DNA of 64,000 nucleotides from Drosophila miranda (taxonomy: Eukaryota; Arthropoda; Insecta; Diptera; Drosophilidae): positions 25,606,001-25,670,000 of the forward strand of contig NC_046675.1 in assembly GCF_003369915.1 (NCBI RefSeq). Direction: 5' to 3'. Positions 1 through 13,200 of this stretch are shown in pieces. The notes beneath the pieces were generated by a model, which worked only from the letters and a program-made list of their open reading frames with translations, was not told the origin of the DNA and ran no database searches. A program made the position numbers and the translations under genes. Every line of letters starts with the position of its first letter. Within the stretch, counting starts at the first letter, position 1.

Positions 1-459
1 TCGTAGAATATTATAACTATTCTCTGCATACTCGTAAACTTCATAACTGCATAATTCAGTGCTCTACTTTCCCACTATTTGACTCTAGCTAAGATTGTTC
101 CACTCCAGATACTTTGTTCCGGATATCTGTCATGGGCTTATTTTAGGGCTAGCTTTTCTTTACAAATGTCTATAATCTTGTAAGTATTTGGTAAAGTTTT
201 GCTGGAACTTAGAAGTGTATTATTTTCTCTTTTTTGAATTTCGGTTCCTTTTTAACATTTAAGGCACCATTTGCCCCAGTAATTAGATTAATTAATTAAT
301 TACAATTCATTGTTGTTTTACAAAGAAGTGGTCCTGTACACTTTCCTATGGCACATATCTCAGCTTTGAAGTCGATTAAACACGACGGCGGGCTACTATG
401 TTTAACCCTTGGGACATTATAGCACACTTGTGACAAAATTAACGTTTATAGGAAACACG
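1..459. other. Intergenic flank left of taxilin
   Basis: AT-rich sequence with no reading frame I can support. It lies downstream of the leftward-transcribed taxilin gene. It contains short TTAATTAA-type runs near 285-300 and nothing else I recognise. Confidence 0.6.
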
Positions 460-465
460 TTTATT
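460..465 (-). terminator. Poly(A) signal of taxilin gene
   Basis: AATAAA on the minus strand, about 225 bases past the taxilin stop codon and the best-placed canonical signal for that transcript. It implies a 3'UTR of roughly 240 bases. Confidence 0.55.
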
Positions 466-688
466 CAATTTAAAATTTGATACACACATGATCGATCTTC
501 GAAGACACTCCTTTAAATAAATACAATATAAAATACAATAAATAACTAGTACAAAATTTGTGGTTGTTTTTATGCAGCATGCTGGTTGAGACTGAATGAC
601 ACAAAATGCTTTGAGGGAGGGCTAGGCAAACGGTCCGTATCCGTCTGAGTAAAAGTTATGAGATGTGAAGCAGTCGACAGCCGGTGGT

Positions 689-2659
689 CTAATCGGCATC
701 GATTAGGTCTGGCACTGCCGCAAGATCGTTGGGCTCAGCGGCCGGCGGGCCATCGCCGTCGCCCCCGGTTTTCTGAGACTCTGCCACTTTCGGAATCGGA
801 GCGGTCTGCTCCTGAGCATCCTTGGTGGTTTTCACGTTGCTGGCATCTCCTGCAGCTTCCTGCAGTTTGACGACTGTCTCAACATCCTCCTCTGACGGTT
901 GTTGATCCGCTGTTGAAGCTGGCAATTCCTCGACGCCTTCTTCTAACTTCTCTTCAGGTGTCTCCCCGTTGGAAGTCGTTTCGGCAGCAACCCCATCAAC
1001 TTCTGGGAGCTCTTCGGCTGCGGCTGCGGCTGCTGCTGCAGCTGCTGCCGCAGCCTTGGCCTTGGACTTTTTCTCCTTCTTCTTGATGTTCTTCTTGGCA
1101 TTGGCCTGCTTTTGCTGATCCTCGGCCGCCTTGTTCTTTTCCTCAATGGCTGTCTTAGCCTCAGCTGTGGTCAGCAGCTTCATTTGGTTCTGCAAGTTGG
1201 CCAAGGTCTCCTTTAGCTCGGCGCAGTTTCGGCTCATCAGCTCCATCTTGGCCTTGTCGGTGTTGACTGGCGTAATCTTAACTGGCTCCGGCTCTGGGGG
1301 TAGCTGTGGCAGAGGAGGAATCTCAATGTTGTTCTCCCTGAGGCTCTTGTGCAGAGTCGTTCGCTCCAGTTGTAGGGCCCGCAGTAGCTTCTGCAACTGC
1401 GTGACTTGCTTCACCAGGCGGTCCGACTGCTGTTCGCGCAACTGTTTCTCGGTGGCCAATTCGATGACCATGGCATTGGCCTTCTCGTACCTCTGGCGCC
1501 AGCCCAGAGATTCCTTTTCAACCTTTTTTGTGTGCTTGGACATCTTCTCCAGCTCGATTTTGTAGCTGCCGAAGACCTCGTTCGACTTTGTCAGCGACTG
1601 CTGGAAGTCATCGTATTTGGTCATGTAGATGTTCAGCTGCTCTTTCAACTGGTGTTCGCGATCGGTTAGATCCTTGATGCTGCGCTGAGCCTGCAGAAGC
1701 TTTTCTAGACCGATTTGGTTTTCTCTGTAAGAAAGGAGAACGACCATTTAGTGGTTAGTTAAGCGATGGTTAGTTGGCGATGAGGGCACAAACTTTTTGA
1801 GGATCTCCTTCTCCATGGCCGCCTCGACCTGGGCCTTGCTGAGCCTGGCCTGATTCAGCTGCGCCTCCAGCAGCACCTGCTCGTTGAGCTTCTCCAAATG
1901 CTGCTCGCGCGTCTGGTACTGCTCAGCCAGCAGCTTTAACCTAAAATCAGAGAACAGATGGTCAGTGTGTGCGTGCTCATGCCGCAGACGGCATGCAGTG
2001 TCTATATTTAGACGTTTAGACGGCGCGCACACCGCTGAGGCAGCGCCGGCTGCTGCTGTTGCTGCTGAAGGCTGCCACTCACTTTTTGGTCATTTCGATG
2101 TTGTAATCGCGCAACTTGATGTTCTCGTCGTTGTTTTTGGACAGCGCCTTCTGGACGTCGTTGATTGAGCTCTGGAACTTGATCTGGGTCTCCTTGCGAC
2201 GCTCCTCCTCTACCTTGATCTGCAGCATGCTCTCGTTCTTCACAGACTTGATAATGCGCTGCTGTTCGCGGCACACCTCCTGCAACTTGTCGCGCATCAG
2301 GATGCACTTGTTGAGCTCGCGCTGCATCGCCTCTTTCTCGCGCTGCTGCCCCTCCGTGTGGCGCTGCACCACCCGCAGTTCGGCCGACAGCTGGCACACG
2401 CTCTTATCGCTCTCCACCTGGCGCTGCACCAGCACCTTCACTTTGTCCTCGTTCGTCGGGCACTCGGCGAGGGACTTCAGCAACTGCGGGGTATCAGGGT
2501 GTCAACCAATTTAGGGATTTATCAATATGCATTTCGGTTGCCATTGCAACGCCGGGCGCAGTCGCGCTCCGGTAGGAATGTTCTTACCAGCTCCTCCAGC
2601 TTCTGTTCGCGCTGTTTCTCCTCCCGCGCCGCCTTTTTAGCCTTGCCTACTTTCTCCAT
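689..2659 (-). CDS. Taxilin family protein (4 exons, 551 aa)
   Basis: Taxilins are cytoplasmic coiled-coil proteins that bind syntaxins and act in vesicle traffic. The coding exons, in gene order, are 2659-2588, 2483-2083, 1940-1794 and 1724-689. All introns are GT-AG (104, 142 and 69 bp) and the phases agree (0, 2, 2), giving 1656 nt. The start is the first ATG and opens a Lys/Glu-rich segment (MEKVGKAKKAAREEKQ). Residues ~20-395 form the long taxilin coiled coil, including KSNEVFGSYKIELEKM and LGWRQRYEKAN, which resemble the vertebrate family core. The tail is low-complexity: a Lys-rich stretch, a run of 13 alanines (~431-443), then acidic and Pro-rich sequence. The length is close to human alpha-taxilin (about 546 aa). 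The tail is the least conserved part of the family. The gene lies head-to-head with the Dpy-30-like gene about 840 bp away. Confidence 0.93.
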
Positions 2660-2751
2660 TTTTTATAAAAGTTGATGCTATATATAACTTTAATTTCGTT
2701 CTAAGGAACGAAAAATTCAAGAATTGTGACTATATTTGTTGTGCTTTATCT

Positions 2752-2762
2752 CAGTGTGACCG
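2752..2762 (-). promoter_or_regulatory. Core promoter Motif 1 (M1BP site) for taxilin
   Basis: The minus strand reads CGGTCACACTG, an exact match to the Drosophila TATA-less core-promoter Motif 1 consensus YGGTCACACTR. It sits 93 bases upstream of the taxilin ATG, where a housekeeping transcription start is expected. The match is seen directly; M1BP binding is inferred. Confidence 0.75.
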
Positions 2763-2775
2763 CGGACTTATCGTT

Positions 2776-2840
2776 AAAATATACCGTCCGACCCTCAGAA
2801 ATATTTCGAAATATACCGACTCATTTTCAAAATATACCGT
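2776..2840 (-). promoter_or_regulatory. Triple CGGTATATTT (Ohler motif 6-like) array
   Basis: Three copies of AAATATACCG (2777-2786, 2809-2818, 2830-2839), which read CGGTATATTT on the minus strand, lie at spacings of 32 and 21 bases. They resemble Drosophila core-promoter motif 6, which often accompanies Motif 1 in TATA-less housekeeping promoters. They lie just upstream of the Motif 1 site and so belong to the taxilin promoter, or possibly to a shared bidirectional promoter. Confidence 0.6.
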
Positions 2841-2859
2841 AAATATATTCATGAAAATA

Positions 2860-3498
2860 CGAACTTAGCACACTTAAGCCCCCTTTATTTAAACTGGATA
2901 ACTAGATCTAAGTTAAACAGCCAAAAATAATACAAATAATTATTACTCTTGTAGGCCCATCCTATCCTTCATCTTTGCATAAAAAAAGATAACGATATCT
3001 TTCACCTACAAATGTTCTTCAAGATTCACAATTTTCGCGGAGAGTATATTAATACCCACTGGTCGACAGCACATGTTGCGCTGAAGCTGCTAACAGAGTG
3101 CGAATATGCGCCTAACAGCACATTAATGACTTTGCGTTTAACAGCACACCACCACCTACAATACGTTAGTGCTGGAATTTTCCGCTGGGGGGTCGCCAAA
3201 GCAGTCCTGCTGTTACAGTTATTCCGCGATTTTCCTCCACTCTTTTATTTTTATTTTCGAAATAAAAAAGTATGTATTGCCGCATTCAGATCCGTTTTTC
3301 TCACAAAAATATCCACACTGATATTTTCGCAAACAAAATTTCACGCACAAATGTGTATTAAATATTCCTAGTTTAAAAATATCGCGCGTTCGCCGCTTTG
3401 CAACCTATCCTCTCTCCTCTTTTCACCTAACAGCCTATCTCTGTATTCTCTGCTTTGCACGCTTTTATTACGAATTTGCATTATAATACGCAGCAAGC
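2860..3498. other. Spacer between divergent taxilin and Dpy-30-like genes
   Basis: This is a head-to-head intergenic spacer that must hold the promoter and 5'UTR of the plus-strand gene starting at 3499. One open frame crosses 3012-3371, but its composition is not coding-like and no splice structure supports it. No TATA box is placed suitably before 3499. Confidence 0.5.
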
Positions 3499-4102
3499 AT
3501 GTCTTCAGTGGAAAATGAACCTATGGACTATTTAAAGAAGACGGGAGTTCTTCCTCGGCTCGTGAATATTTTGAAGCAAGTAATAAAGATCAAACCGCAG
3601 CCAGTGGATCCTCTTATGTACATTCTTCATCAGCTGGACTGCCCTATAATTCCCCAGGTATAATTTTGTTGCATTGTGTGTTGGAAAAATGTAAATGCGT
3701 GGTACTTGCTGATCAATTTTGTTGCAGGCCCAAATGAAGGCGCTGGAGCGTAAAGTGACGCGTGCCCACGACGAATTGCGCTACTTGCGAGACCTTCTGA
3801 TCATTATGGGGGCGAACGACGAGCTCTATAGCAGCGAGACCGACGAAGAGGAGTATGTCGGATGCGTCGAGGGTCAGGTTTCTGACCCAAAAGACTTGAA
3901 AGATTACGGTTATGTCTGTAAGGAAGACACTGGCGATGAAACTCCAGATGAGAACGAGACCGAAGCAAGTTCGTTCGAGTCGACGCAAACGCTGAAGCAT
4001 TACATTGTTCAGGCCGCTGTGGCGATAACTCCTGTCGATCAGGATGCACCGGCTGGATCGTACGAGCAGCCCTGCTCCAGCAGTTCCATCTGCAACTTGT
4101 AA
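3499..4102 (+). CDS. Dpy-30/RIIa-like domain, coiled-coil small protein (2 exons, 177 aa)
   Basis: The exons are 3499-3657 and 3728-4102, separated by a 70-bp GT-AG intron in phase 0 (CCCCAG|GTATAA ... GTTGCAG|GCC). The start is the first ATG (CAAGC-ATG-TCT). Residues 10-46 fit the X-type-I dimerisation pattern of Dpy-30/RIIa-fold domains: a YL...VLP.L...L helix, then K.QPVDPLMYILHQL for the second helix. In adenylate kinase 7/8 and radial-spoke proteins such domains dock to anchoring helices in axonemes. Residues ~54-80 form a basic coiled coil (QMKALERKVTRAHDELRYL). The rest is acidic and probably disordered (ETDEEEY, DETPDENETE), with Ser-rich residues near the C-terminus. I do not recognise the specific gene. 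A sperm-axoneme role is a guess from the domain type. Confidence 0.8.
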
Positions 4103-4211
4103 AAGTAGTTGTTCAAACTAATAATTATGTACACGTACATATACTCGCATGTTTCAATGCATGTGCTTTGTTCCATTTTATATTTTTTCCACCGTGTTTA
4201 ATGAATGCAGA

Positions 4212-4217
4212 AATAAA
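4212..4217 (+). terminator. Poly(A) signal of Dpy-30-like gene
   Basis: AATAAA lies 110 bases past the stop codon at 4102 on the same strand. It is the first canonical signal after the stop. Confidence 0.6.
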
Positions 4218-4219
4218 CT

Positions 4220-7200
4220 CAACGCATGGGCGTTGCATCTATAGCAGTAGAGAGGCTACCACCCGTTTTGCCATGTAAGCACTGATTGAAACATGACTTC
4301 GGCCTGGTTCTGGTCGGGTCTGTACCTAGGTGATTTCCATTGAGCACACCTCAACATGTGGGAAATCAATAACAATATGGGAATATAATATGCATGCATG
4401 CAGCTGGGTCGATATATATATGTACTCGTACTATATCTTTAGCCGAACAAAACAACAATTCAATTAACTCAAACATGCTAGATGTAAAACTGGATGAATG
4501 CTTCAATTGCAGTAGTGCCTGGAGGAGATGTTGTTCTCCGTCCGCTCCCACTACTACAGTTACTCCTATTATTCCTCGGAGTGGGTCAGGGACCAAGCTA
4601 ATTCATCATTATCGATCTGTGTATAAGCTGCAGCTAATTAAGTCCTGCCCCCGGGCAAATGATGTGCATTAATTTTTGCATTTGACAGCTGAGCTGTATG
4701 TCTGTGTGTGCGCGCAATGAAATACGTATTTACAATATTAAAAGAACCTAATAATTCACTTAAAACCCAACGAATCGAAATCATTTGATGCAGAAGGCGT
4801 TTTAATTAGTTTCTGTGTGACCGGTAGCCAGGCGGAATTAGAAACGTTAGCTGAAATGAAAATTCTGTGAGGCATCAAGCTTTCAGTTGATCGTTTACCT
4901 CAATTACGCCCTGCATTTGAGATTTAAATATTGGTTTATCAATAGTATATAGATTCTTCTTGACAGAAACCATTCAATGTGACCGTTCGTTGGGAAAGAG
5001 CATATTTTTGATACATGTGAATATTTGAGTTTTACAAATTCAAAAAGCGCAAGTACATATAGATATCCAATTAATTATGGTCGTATTTATATTACACTCA
5101 ACTAATACATGGAGACCAGGTATTAAAGCCTTATGAGAGATAAGATTTGTGGTAAAACCACCAACACTAACACAAATATCTCGTCGTGTCTATTTTTCAT
5201 AAAGTCTAGTGGTATTCAATGATTACACAATCACTAGTTGGATCAACGGCGTCTTAAAAATGCACATGTAAAAAAAAGAACAGATGCTGTATTTAAAGAA
5301 ACTCAGAATATAAATACGATATTAATATGATATTTATTTGATTGTTGCCTTGTTAAGGGAAGTAAAACCCATAGAGCCGTACGGTGGTAATTACAATAGG
5401 TATAATTTACTTTGTTGAAAACAAGTGACTTGCAAAGATATTTAATTTCCGTTTTAGTAATGTTTCTATAAATTTCGGGTAGTATGATGGTCGTACTAAA
5501 AAGATAAAACTCAATTTATGTTTCGCTGGTGTCCTGCTGAGTGCGGTAAATCTTTGGAGTAACTTCCTCGTTATGAGCAAATAACACCTAATGACATGGT
5601 CTATTAATAACTTTTAGTACGTAGGTAGCTTGAAAGTTACTATATTGTACGCCACACTGTACGTTTTGAGAACTGATCGAGAGTAACTATGATGAGCAGG
5701 AATCAACTATAGGCGCCTATAGCAACGAATAAGTATCACGGATGCACCGTCTCCCTGGCCTGGTGCAACGACAGCATACTCATCGTTGATGCCTCTCCGT
5801 GCGGTACGTCTAAAAATAAAATCAATTTTATTCCAAGTATCCCACATTTTACGAAATATCAGATACTACATACATATTTTATTGGTTTCCACATCCGTTA
5901 TATTTTACACTTAATAGCAGGGGGCTTAATACCAGGGGGAAATGTTGCCAGCCCAATGATTTACACCAAATATTTGTCACAGTGCGATAAATCCCTCTAA
6001 TCCTGCTGCAGGACCCTCGACATCTGCATGTCCGGTTTGACAAATAAACTGCAGCACAGCTTACATAAATATTGCCCCAAAAAATAAAACATATTTTGCC
6101 ACATACTCGTAAAATAAACAAGACGACCAAGGGGTTGTGCGGACAGCAGCTGCTTTTAATTGCTTTCGTTGGTTTTTTGAACATTTTTGCAACTTTTTAG
6201 TTGACATTGAATAATCGCTGCGGAAATTGTCGTTCAACTGCAAATTGTGGTAACGGCGGAGTAGACTCCAGTCCGCCTGATAATTGATTGAAGCTCTTTA
6301 AATTTTGTATTTTGTGTGTTTCTATGGTGCCTTTTTTGGTTGGTGCTTGGGCTGGTTTCAGGCTATCCTACCGATGCGCAGGCCGGCTTTCTGGCCGTTT
6401 AATCTGTGCACGCGTGCCGACTGCAAAGTGGCCAACGGCTACGGCCCAGTCCTGGTAAAGTATGTCCTGGAATGGCCCGGAATGGCTACCGCAAATCTGC
6501 TTTGCATGTCAGTGCGGCGCAACGTAAAACTTTGACCACGTAAAATACGAGACCCTCGGGCAGCAGCCGCAGAACCCACCAACTGAGAAAATAAACTAGT
6601 GTGGCAATGAAATGGAGTGCAGCTCCATTGGGAAGCGGCCTGCAATGGACTGCAGGGGATCAATGGTGGACTCCGACGGATTGCAACGAAATGGAAATGG
6701 GATATAGACAGGGTAGAGAATGCCCAAGGAATGGTGGTAAAACGCATCAAAGAATTTAACTGAAAATATTACATATTTGTTTTTGGTAGAATCTTCGATT
6801 TTGGTTTTCATTAAAAACTTAAATTTTATTGTTAATTTGATTATTTATTGATTGATTATCGTTTGTATCTTTCAGTGTTCTCAGCTAGAAAATCAATGCA
6901 ATTTTCAAACAGCAATCTTTCTTTTTATGCAGACTATGATGGATAAGATTATTGATGAAAGTGCTCAAAAATATATAATTTAAAGCATTAATTCACCGCA
7001 ACTAAACTAGAAAATACTCATCCAATTTTTTAAATTTTATTAGTATGTTTCCAGTGATATTTCAGTCGCGAATGCACTTGGAATCTGATTGAATAGAGCT
7101 CCTCCCATTGCCCCATGGCCAACTCTTCGCATACTCCAACCCCCTGGAGAGCGGATATGGCCAGTAAAGTACAAGTACAACAAAAATGAAGGAATTTTCA

Positions 7201-10200
7201 CAGCCAAAAATAGCCAGCATGGGGCGGCCAGTGGGGAAATGGGGAAAAGGGTAGCACGGCTTCAATTTCATGTCGAGTAAATTTTAATTTACTGCTCTTT
7301 TGTGACCGCATGCGAGCCAACAAGACTTCGGGATCTTTTTTCAGTTTTTTTTGTTTGGTTTTTTTTGGGCATGGGCTATGGACTTCTGTGTGTGTTTGTT
7401 TGTTGGTTTGACTTGTTGGTCAAATGATATATCCGGTCGGTCGGTTGGTCAGTCCATTCGGCCCGAGGGCGAGTGTGGGATTTTTAAAGCCAGCGAAGCA
7501 CCGAGCTCCCATTAGTTTTAATGACCGCAAAAGGCCACACAAAAAAACCCAGGAAAAATTTTTGAAAAACAAAACAGAAAGCGAAATAAAAATTCCGCCA
7601 TTGCTGGCAGGCTAATTGAAGTCTGTCTGAGTGGAACCAGCAGCAGCAGCAGGAGCAGGCGGTTGGCATGGGGGGCGTGGCAAATCTCAAAACTATGCTT
7701 CATTAGCCAAGCTGCAAACTCTATTTGCCTAATGGGGCAACACCCAACACCCGCCATAAAAAGACCCAGAAAGCGGCAGCCAAATGAAGAAATTTGTGCC
7801 ATAAAACGTGCCTGGCTTAAAGAATGAGCCCCATTCCGAACAGAAAGAATATATATTTATACGAGTATTTTAGCTGCAATTGAAAATTCCAAACACAACA
7901 ATTAAAAAGCAATTAACTATGCAAATTTCGTCGCTGTTAATGAGCCGGAAAGGAGCCGCGAGTGGGCGCATATATTCCCATTTTTTGTGGGTTTGCGGCA
8001 GCATCTGACCCGAATACATCAATGTCTGGTGAATGTTCGGGTCAAATGCTCCACGCGCGCACGCAGTCCCAGAAATACACTTTATCATTTCTTGTCATTT
8101 TTCATGAGGAAAAAAGGGTTAAGCAATTTTTATGTGTCAACAAGAATAATTCCTGTCACTAACACGTATACGAAGCGACTTGGCTCAAATGACAAAAGTT
8201 CTCCCCGGCAAAACGGAGCAGCGGAGAAAGGTGGAGAGGCAAACAAAAGGCAGTCGCCGTATTAATAATGAAACAAGAAAGGGACATGAAAACCCCGCGG
8301 CTGATACCCTTGCAGATCCATTTACTTTTAGATGAAGGATTTCTTACAACAGTTTAAACTTTAAAGTTAACCAAAAGCAAAAAAAAACATTTGGTCTCGC
8401 GATATGTTACAAAAAAAATGTCTTATGGGAATATGTGCACATATGTAAATGTATTGCTAGAAAGGTTTTCTTTAATTTGTTTCAAGCTTCTTGCCAAAAA
8501 ATAATACTTTCTGCAAGGGTAAAAACAGGACAACATCGCAGAACAAACAGGGACAAACAAGACAACAAAGTGCCACAAAGCACGTCCTCCGCGCCCCGAC
8601 ACGGTGTCAACAAAAAGTGTTGCAAAAGAATCAACAAGCAGCTCAGAAATTAATACGTCCTACCAGGGCACATAGGTGTGAAGTTCCACCACGACTGGGC
8701 CCACTTTTGGATCCCACTCGCACTCCATGTCCCATCTGCGTGCAACTATTTGCTACGTGTCATAATCTTTTGGCAGAAAGTGTTGAGAGATGTATTGTAC
8801 GAGTATGTATGCGAGCTCATCGGAGTAAGACGAACGCCAAGGGGATCACATGGTAGGCACGAATTTGCTCCAGTTTGCTTGGGGCCGTCGCACAGTGGGT
8901 GAAATTACCAGTCTAGCAAGAAAAACCTGTTTGCCCCCAAAGTATTTAATATATTACGCAAAACAACAATGAATTATTTTGTATAATTCATTTTTTAACA
9001 AAAATTTTAATTTTAAAATTAAAATTAACCTAGTCAAGATATAGTCAAAAATATGAAGGCTGAAAATTGTTACTGTGCAATATTCTTCGAATTTCTTGCC
9101 ATTTTTGGTCTCTACATTCACTTTAAATAACGACGGCTATCAAAATATGTGTCTCTAATGGGAACAAATTTTGGGAACATGGGAACACAATAAACGAAAC
9201 TAACAAAATATGAGTGTCACGCAGGTGCAAGGAATTAGCCGTCATATAAATATATATTTTTTCTCAACGAAATATGAGTAAACGACATTAAGAGCAGGAC
9301 AAGCTTATAACACATTTATAAAGTTTAATGTTGTAATACCTTGCAAACCACAGTCTAAAAATAATTACTATTCGTTTGTGCACACCCCAGATGATACAGA
9401 AAACAATTTTTACTTCAAAAATATAACTCGCACTTCGAAATCTGACTAACCTGAAAGAGCGCATCCAAAATGGCATCATATGGTATGTTCTCTAGCCCAA
9501 GACTGTTCGAACTTTTAAACTAAAAATATAAGAAAAAACCCGATATCTCCTGAAAGAATTCTAAATGGATACAGTCAACAAAAATTCAAAATAAGCCTTT
9601 TATGTGCCAGACTTGTTGCTTCAAACACTGTGCGTCAGTCTGAGGGTTTTGTTTGATTACGATTAGGTTTATGTCGGAATTTACCAAGGAAATGGGTGGC
9701 TCGTGGCCAACTACGTATAATTGCATCTCGATTGCTCTTCTTGTCGGTGATCAAATTTCAAACTGAAATCACTTGAAGTTCCAGCACACTTTATGCGATA
9801 ACACAAGGGTTCGGGGCAGTTCTCTCCCCAAGCTGGCTCTTCCCGGCGCCTCGTACAAGCTGAACAAATAAGTAAGCAAATTTGTTTACCGAACAGCTAA
9901 GAGCCTGGCCAAGTAAAACAATGAAAGAAGAACCAACAAAGAAGCTTTCCCTTCATTGTGTTGCGGGGGTTCAAACGAAATAAATATGCTTTCAGCTATA
10001 AAATTATAGCCAACGTTCCTGCAACGTTTATCAAAGCATTTGCACTGCTGAGCATGCCAATGGTAGAACTAAACTACTTAGCGATGACCTTCACAGATTC
10101 CTGCCACGACATGCTACGCCACGCCAAGAACCCACCCACTAAAACCTCCCACTCCAACCTCCCACTCCCTCCTTCAGATGGCAGGTTGCACGGGGCAACA

Positions 10201-13200
10201 GCTGGCTCCAGCCTGGGCCACGGCTCCACGGCCATTATTAATACCAATTAAATGAGCTTAGGACTTCTTTGTGTGCAAATCATTGAATGCTTATTACGCA
10301 TACGCCACATGGACCAGCGATCCTGGAAAATATATGGCGCCGCCATGACAATGAACAAACTTTTTAATTGAAAAAAGTAAGCGGAAAAACTGGCGACTGC
10401 GAGTAGATAAGATAACAAGAGAGCGAAACCTCTAATTATTTTGCATAACGCTTCATTAGAAAGCCGCAGAGGGCACAAAAAAATGTTCTTCTTTTCGTCA
10501 TTACTTTAACGGCCTGGCCGTCTGACGAATGACTTAATCACCCAGAAAAGCGCCACACAAATCAACGAGCACAACAGGCCTGACTCCGGGTCCGGGTCCT
10601 AGTCCGAGTCGCTCTGTTGTCACAGAACTTTCCAGGCGACTCGGCTGCCAGAACTCCGCTCAAAATTAATGGAGCAAATCAAACGAGCATAGAGCAGACA
10701 CCAGCCCTTAGTCCAGTTCCGTAGGATGAGTTGGATCCGGACCAGGAGCTGGACCCATAGGCGGAGCCGGAGCCCGGAAAGAGCCAGCCTTTAGTAATGA
10801 CAAGATTTGTGTGGGCTGCATATAAAATTAGCGGAAAGTCGCCGCGAACCCGCCTGGCCTCACATCGCATCGTTTCAAACTTTAAGTTCCACGGCCAGAG
10901 CTCATTTATTTTACTCTGGACGAACGTTTATGGCGTGGCCGGGGATCTCATTTTTACTACTTTGTTTCTTTCATACCCTCTCCGAGTGTGCTAGGTCATT
11001 TTTGTCAGAGGTTTGCCCGGTTATTTTACATCGAAATTTGAACCAACTACGGCTCAGTAATTATCCGCGATTTGTGATCAATTGATAAAAAACATTATCT
11101 AAGCCACCATTTGAATGGCATTGCAATAATTCCCACAGACGCGCGGTGTGCCCAAAGGCACTTTTTTGGTCAGATTTCTGCCGACAGCTCAATTTTTTGG
11201 AACACTATGTTCTTCTCATGGAAAAACAATACTTGCATGGTCAGCTAGTTATAAAAGTCTGGTTTAAAAAGTGCTAAAAATAGCTGTTTTGTTACATTTA
11301 GAAGAGTATTCCAGTCTTCAGTCTTGTGGCGCCTTCACTATATTCTCCTCTTTTAATTTAAAGTCAAGCGAAAATTGCAAAAATATTAACTTCCTGTGCA
11401 ACCAGCAAACAAACAACTGCAGAGTTGGGTCATGAAGATTTTAAAACTTCATTTTTGCGGGATACTTTGTGGTGTGCATTTTATATTTATGATTTGTATT
11501 CTTTTCCTCCGGGCAAGACAGGCTTTAATTAAGCCAAGAAAAACTCAAGTCTAGCTTTAAGAGAGCCTTGCCTGCCGGCCCCGGGAACAATTCAAGACGC
11601 AGACAGTGCACATGGAAAATTTCGTTGAATTGGCACAAAATGTAATAATCATTTCGCAGCTCTTCTCGCACTTGTGCCTGGCGCAGGGGGTCAGAGGTTG
11701 TCTGTGTAAGGGAAACAGCTGTTTCCGCAGTCAAGCCGGATGGGGTTAGGCGGTTCTGGCTGCTGCAGAGAGGGGCAAAGTGGAGTCTTTGTGGAACTGT
11801 GCGAGGCGTGTGCCACAATTTGCTATTCATTTGAATTTTCAGCTTGCTCCGTTGTTTGCCGCCGCCATCGTTCGACCATAAAATTCAAAAGATTATGAAA
11901 ATTTCGCTTTTGGCCACTTCCTTGTGCTGCCACAAAAATATTTGGCTTATTTTGCTGGTGTTTTCCTGGTTGCTGCGGCAGCCGCTGTGTGTGTGTGTAT
12001 GTGGTCACGGCCACTGCAACAATAATAATCATAATGCAGAAACGTGCTGCACTCCCAGCCACTCATCCGTACAATTTCAATGTGGCATTCATTTTAGGCG
12101 TGCGATCATTGCTGGAATTTAATCAACCTTTTTGGTGTTTTATTTAAATTTTAGATTTAGTTTTTAGCCAGATACACAGAGTGGACGGGTGCTCATGGGC
12201 AAGATATCAATTTTTGGTGGAATTTTAAAGTGTATAAATTGGGACGAACTAAGAGCGAAGAGCAAAGTGTTCAAGGATAAAACGTATTTCTATAGTTTAT
12301 TTAACGAGATTAGAAATCTTAAAATTATTTCAGTTACAGAATCTTTGGCCCACCGCCCTCGGTAGAGGGACACAAGTGCGAGTCCGTCGCAATGCCATTA
12401 TCGAGGAGGATATTGACTGTGTGCTGACGGATGGATTTTCACAGGAGTCAGAATCAGAATCAGCAGAAATGCAAAATATAAGACCGTGCTTACCTACCTG
12501 AAAATCCCTGCTTACTCGTATATTCCGAGTGCTTGAGACATTTTTCATTCTGTCTGTTCTATTTCCCAACGAGTTGCTTTACTGGATAGTTATCGTATTA
12601 CGATTTGATGATAACCTGTTGCATTATATTTCAAGAACACTGGCAATTTCCCCAGGAAAATGTCCCATTTTATGTCATCTTCTTGCAACTGCGGCTTTCT
12701 TGCAGGCCGTTGCATTGTGACCAAGCGCGTCCCGCTACTTGGACATTCATTTCATCCTATTACCAGTACTTAGATAAAGCCAAAGGATTTCAACTTAGAG
12801 AGCTCTTCTTGGCATTTATGCGCTGCTCGCTGCCAAGTAAAACCAGCAGCTGAAAACTGTTGCTGGAATTTTTATATTTATTTATTTATGAGTTGACAGG
12901 CAGACAGCCGTAAGTTGGTTTCCAGCATTGTTGTCGGTTGTGCATTAGGAAAAAACATATATATACATATATATACTACATTCATACAACACAATGTCAT
13001 AGGAAAAGTTACTAACTCCATGTGCATTATTTAAAGTTTACTCAGCTTTAGTTTTCATTTTGCCCATGGGGCAGATTCAAGTCACGTGACTGCCTTTGGA
13101 CATCGAACTCGTACGGGAATCCCAGCGGGAATTTCGAAGGTCTAAAGAGCGTGACAAATGCAAATGAAAGTAACGAACCAAAATTTCATCTGACCCAATG

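Noticed and set aside
1131-1669. Plus-strand frames across the taxilin gene
   Set aside because: They are antisense shadows of a well-supported coiled-coil coding exon.
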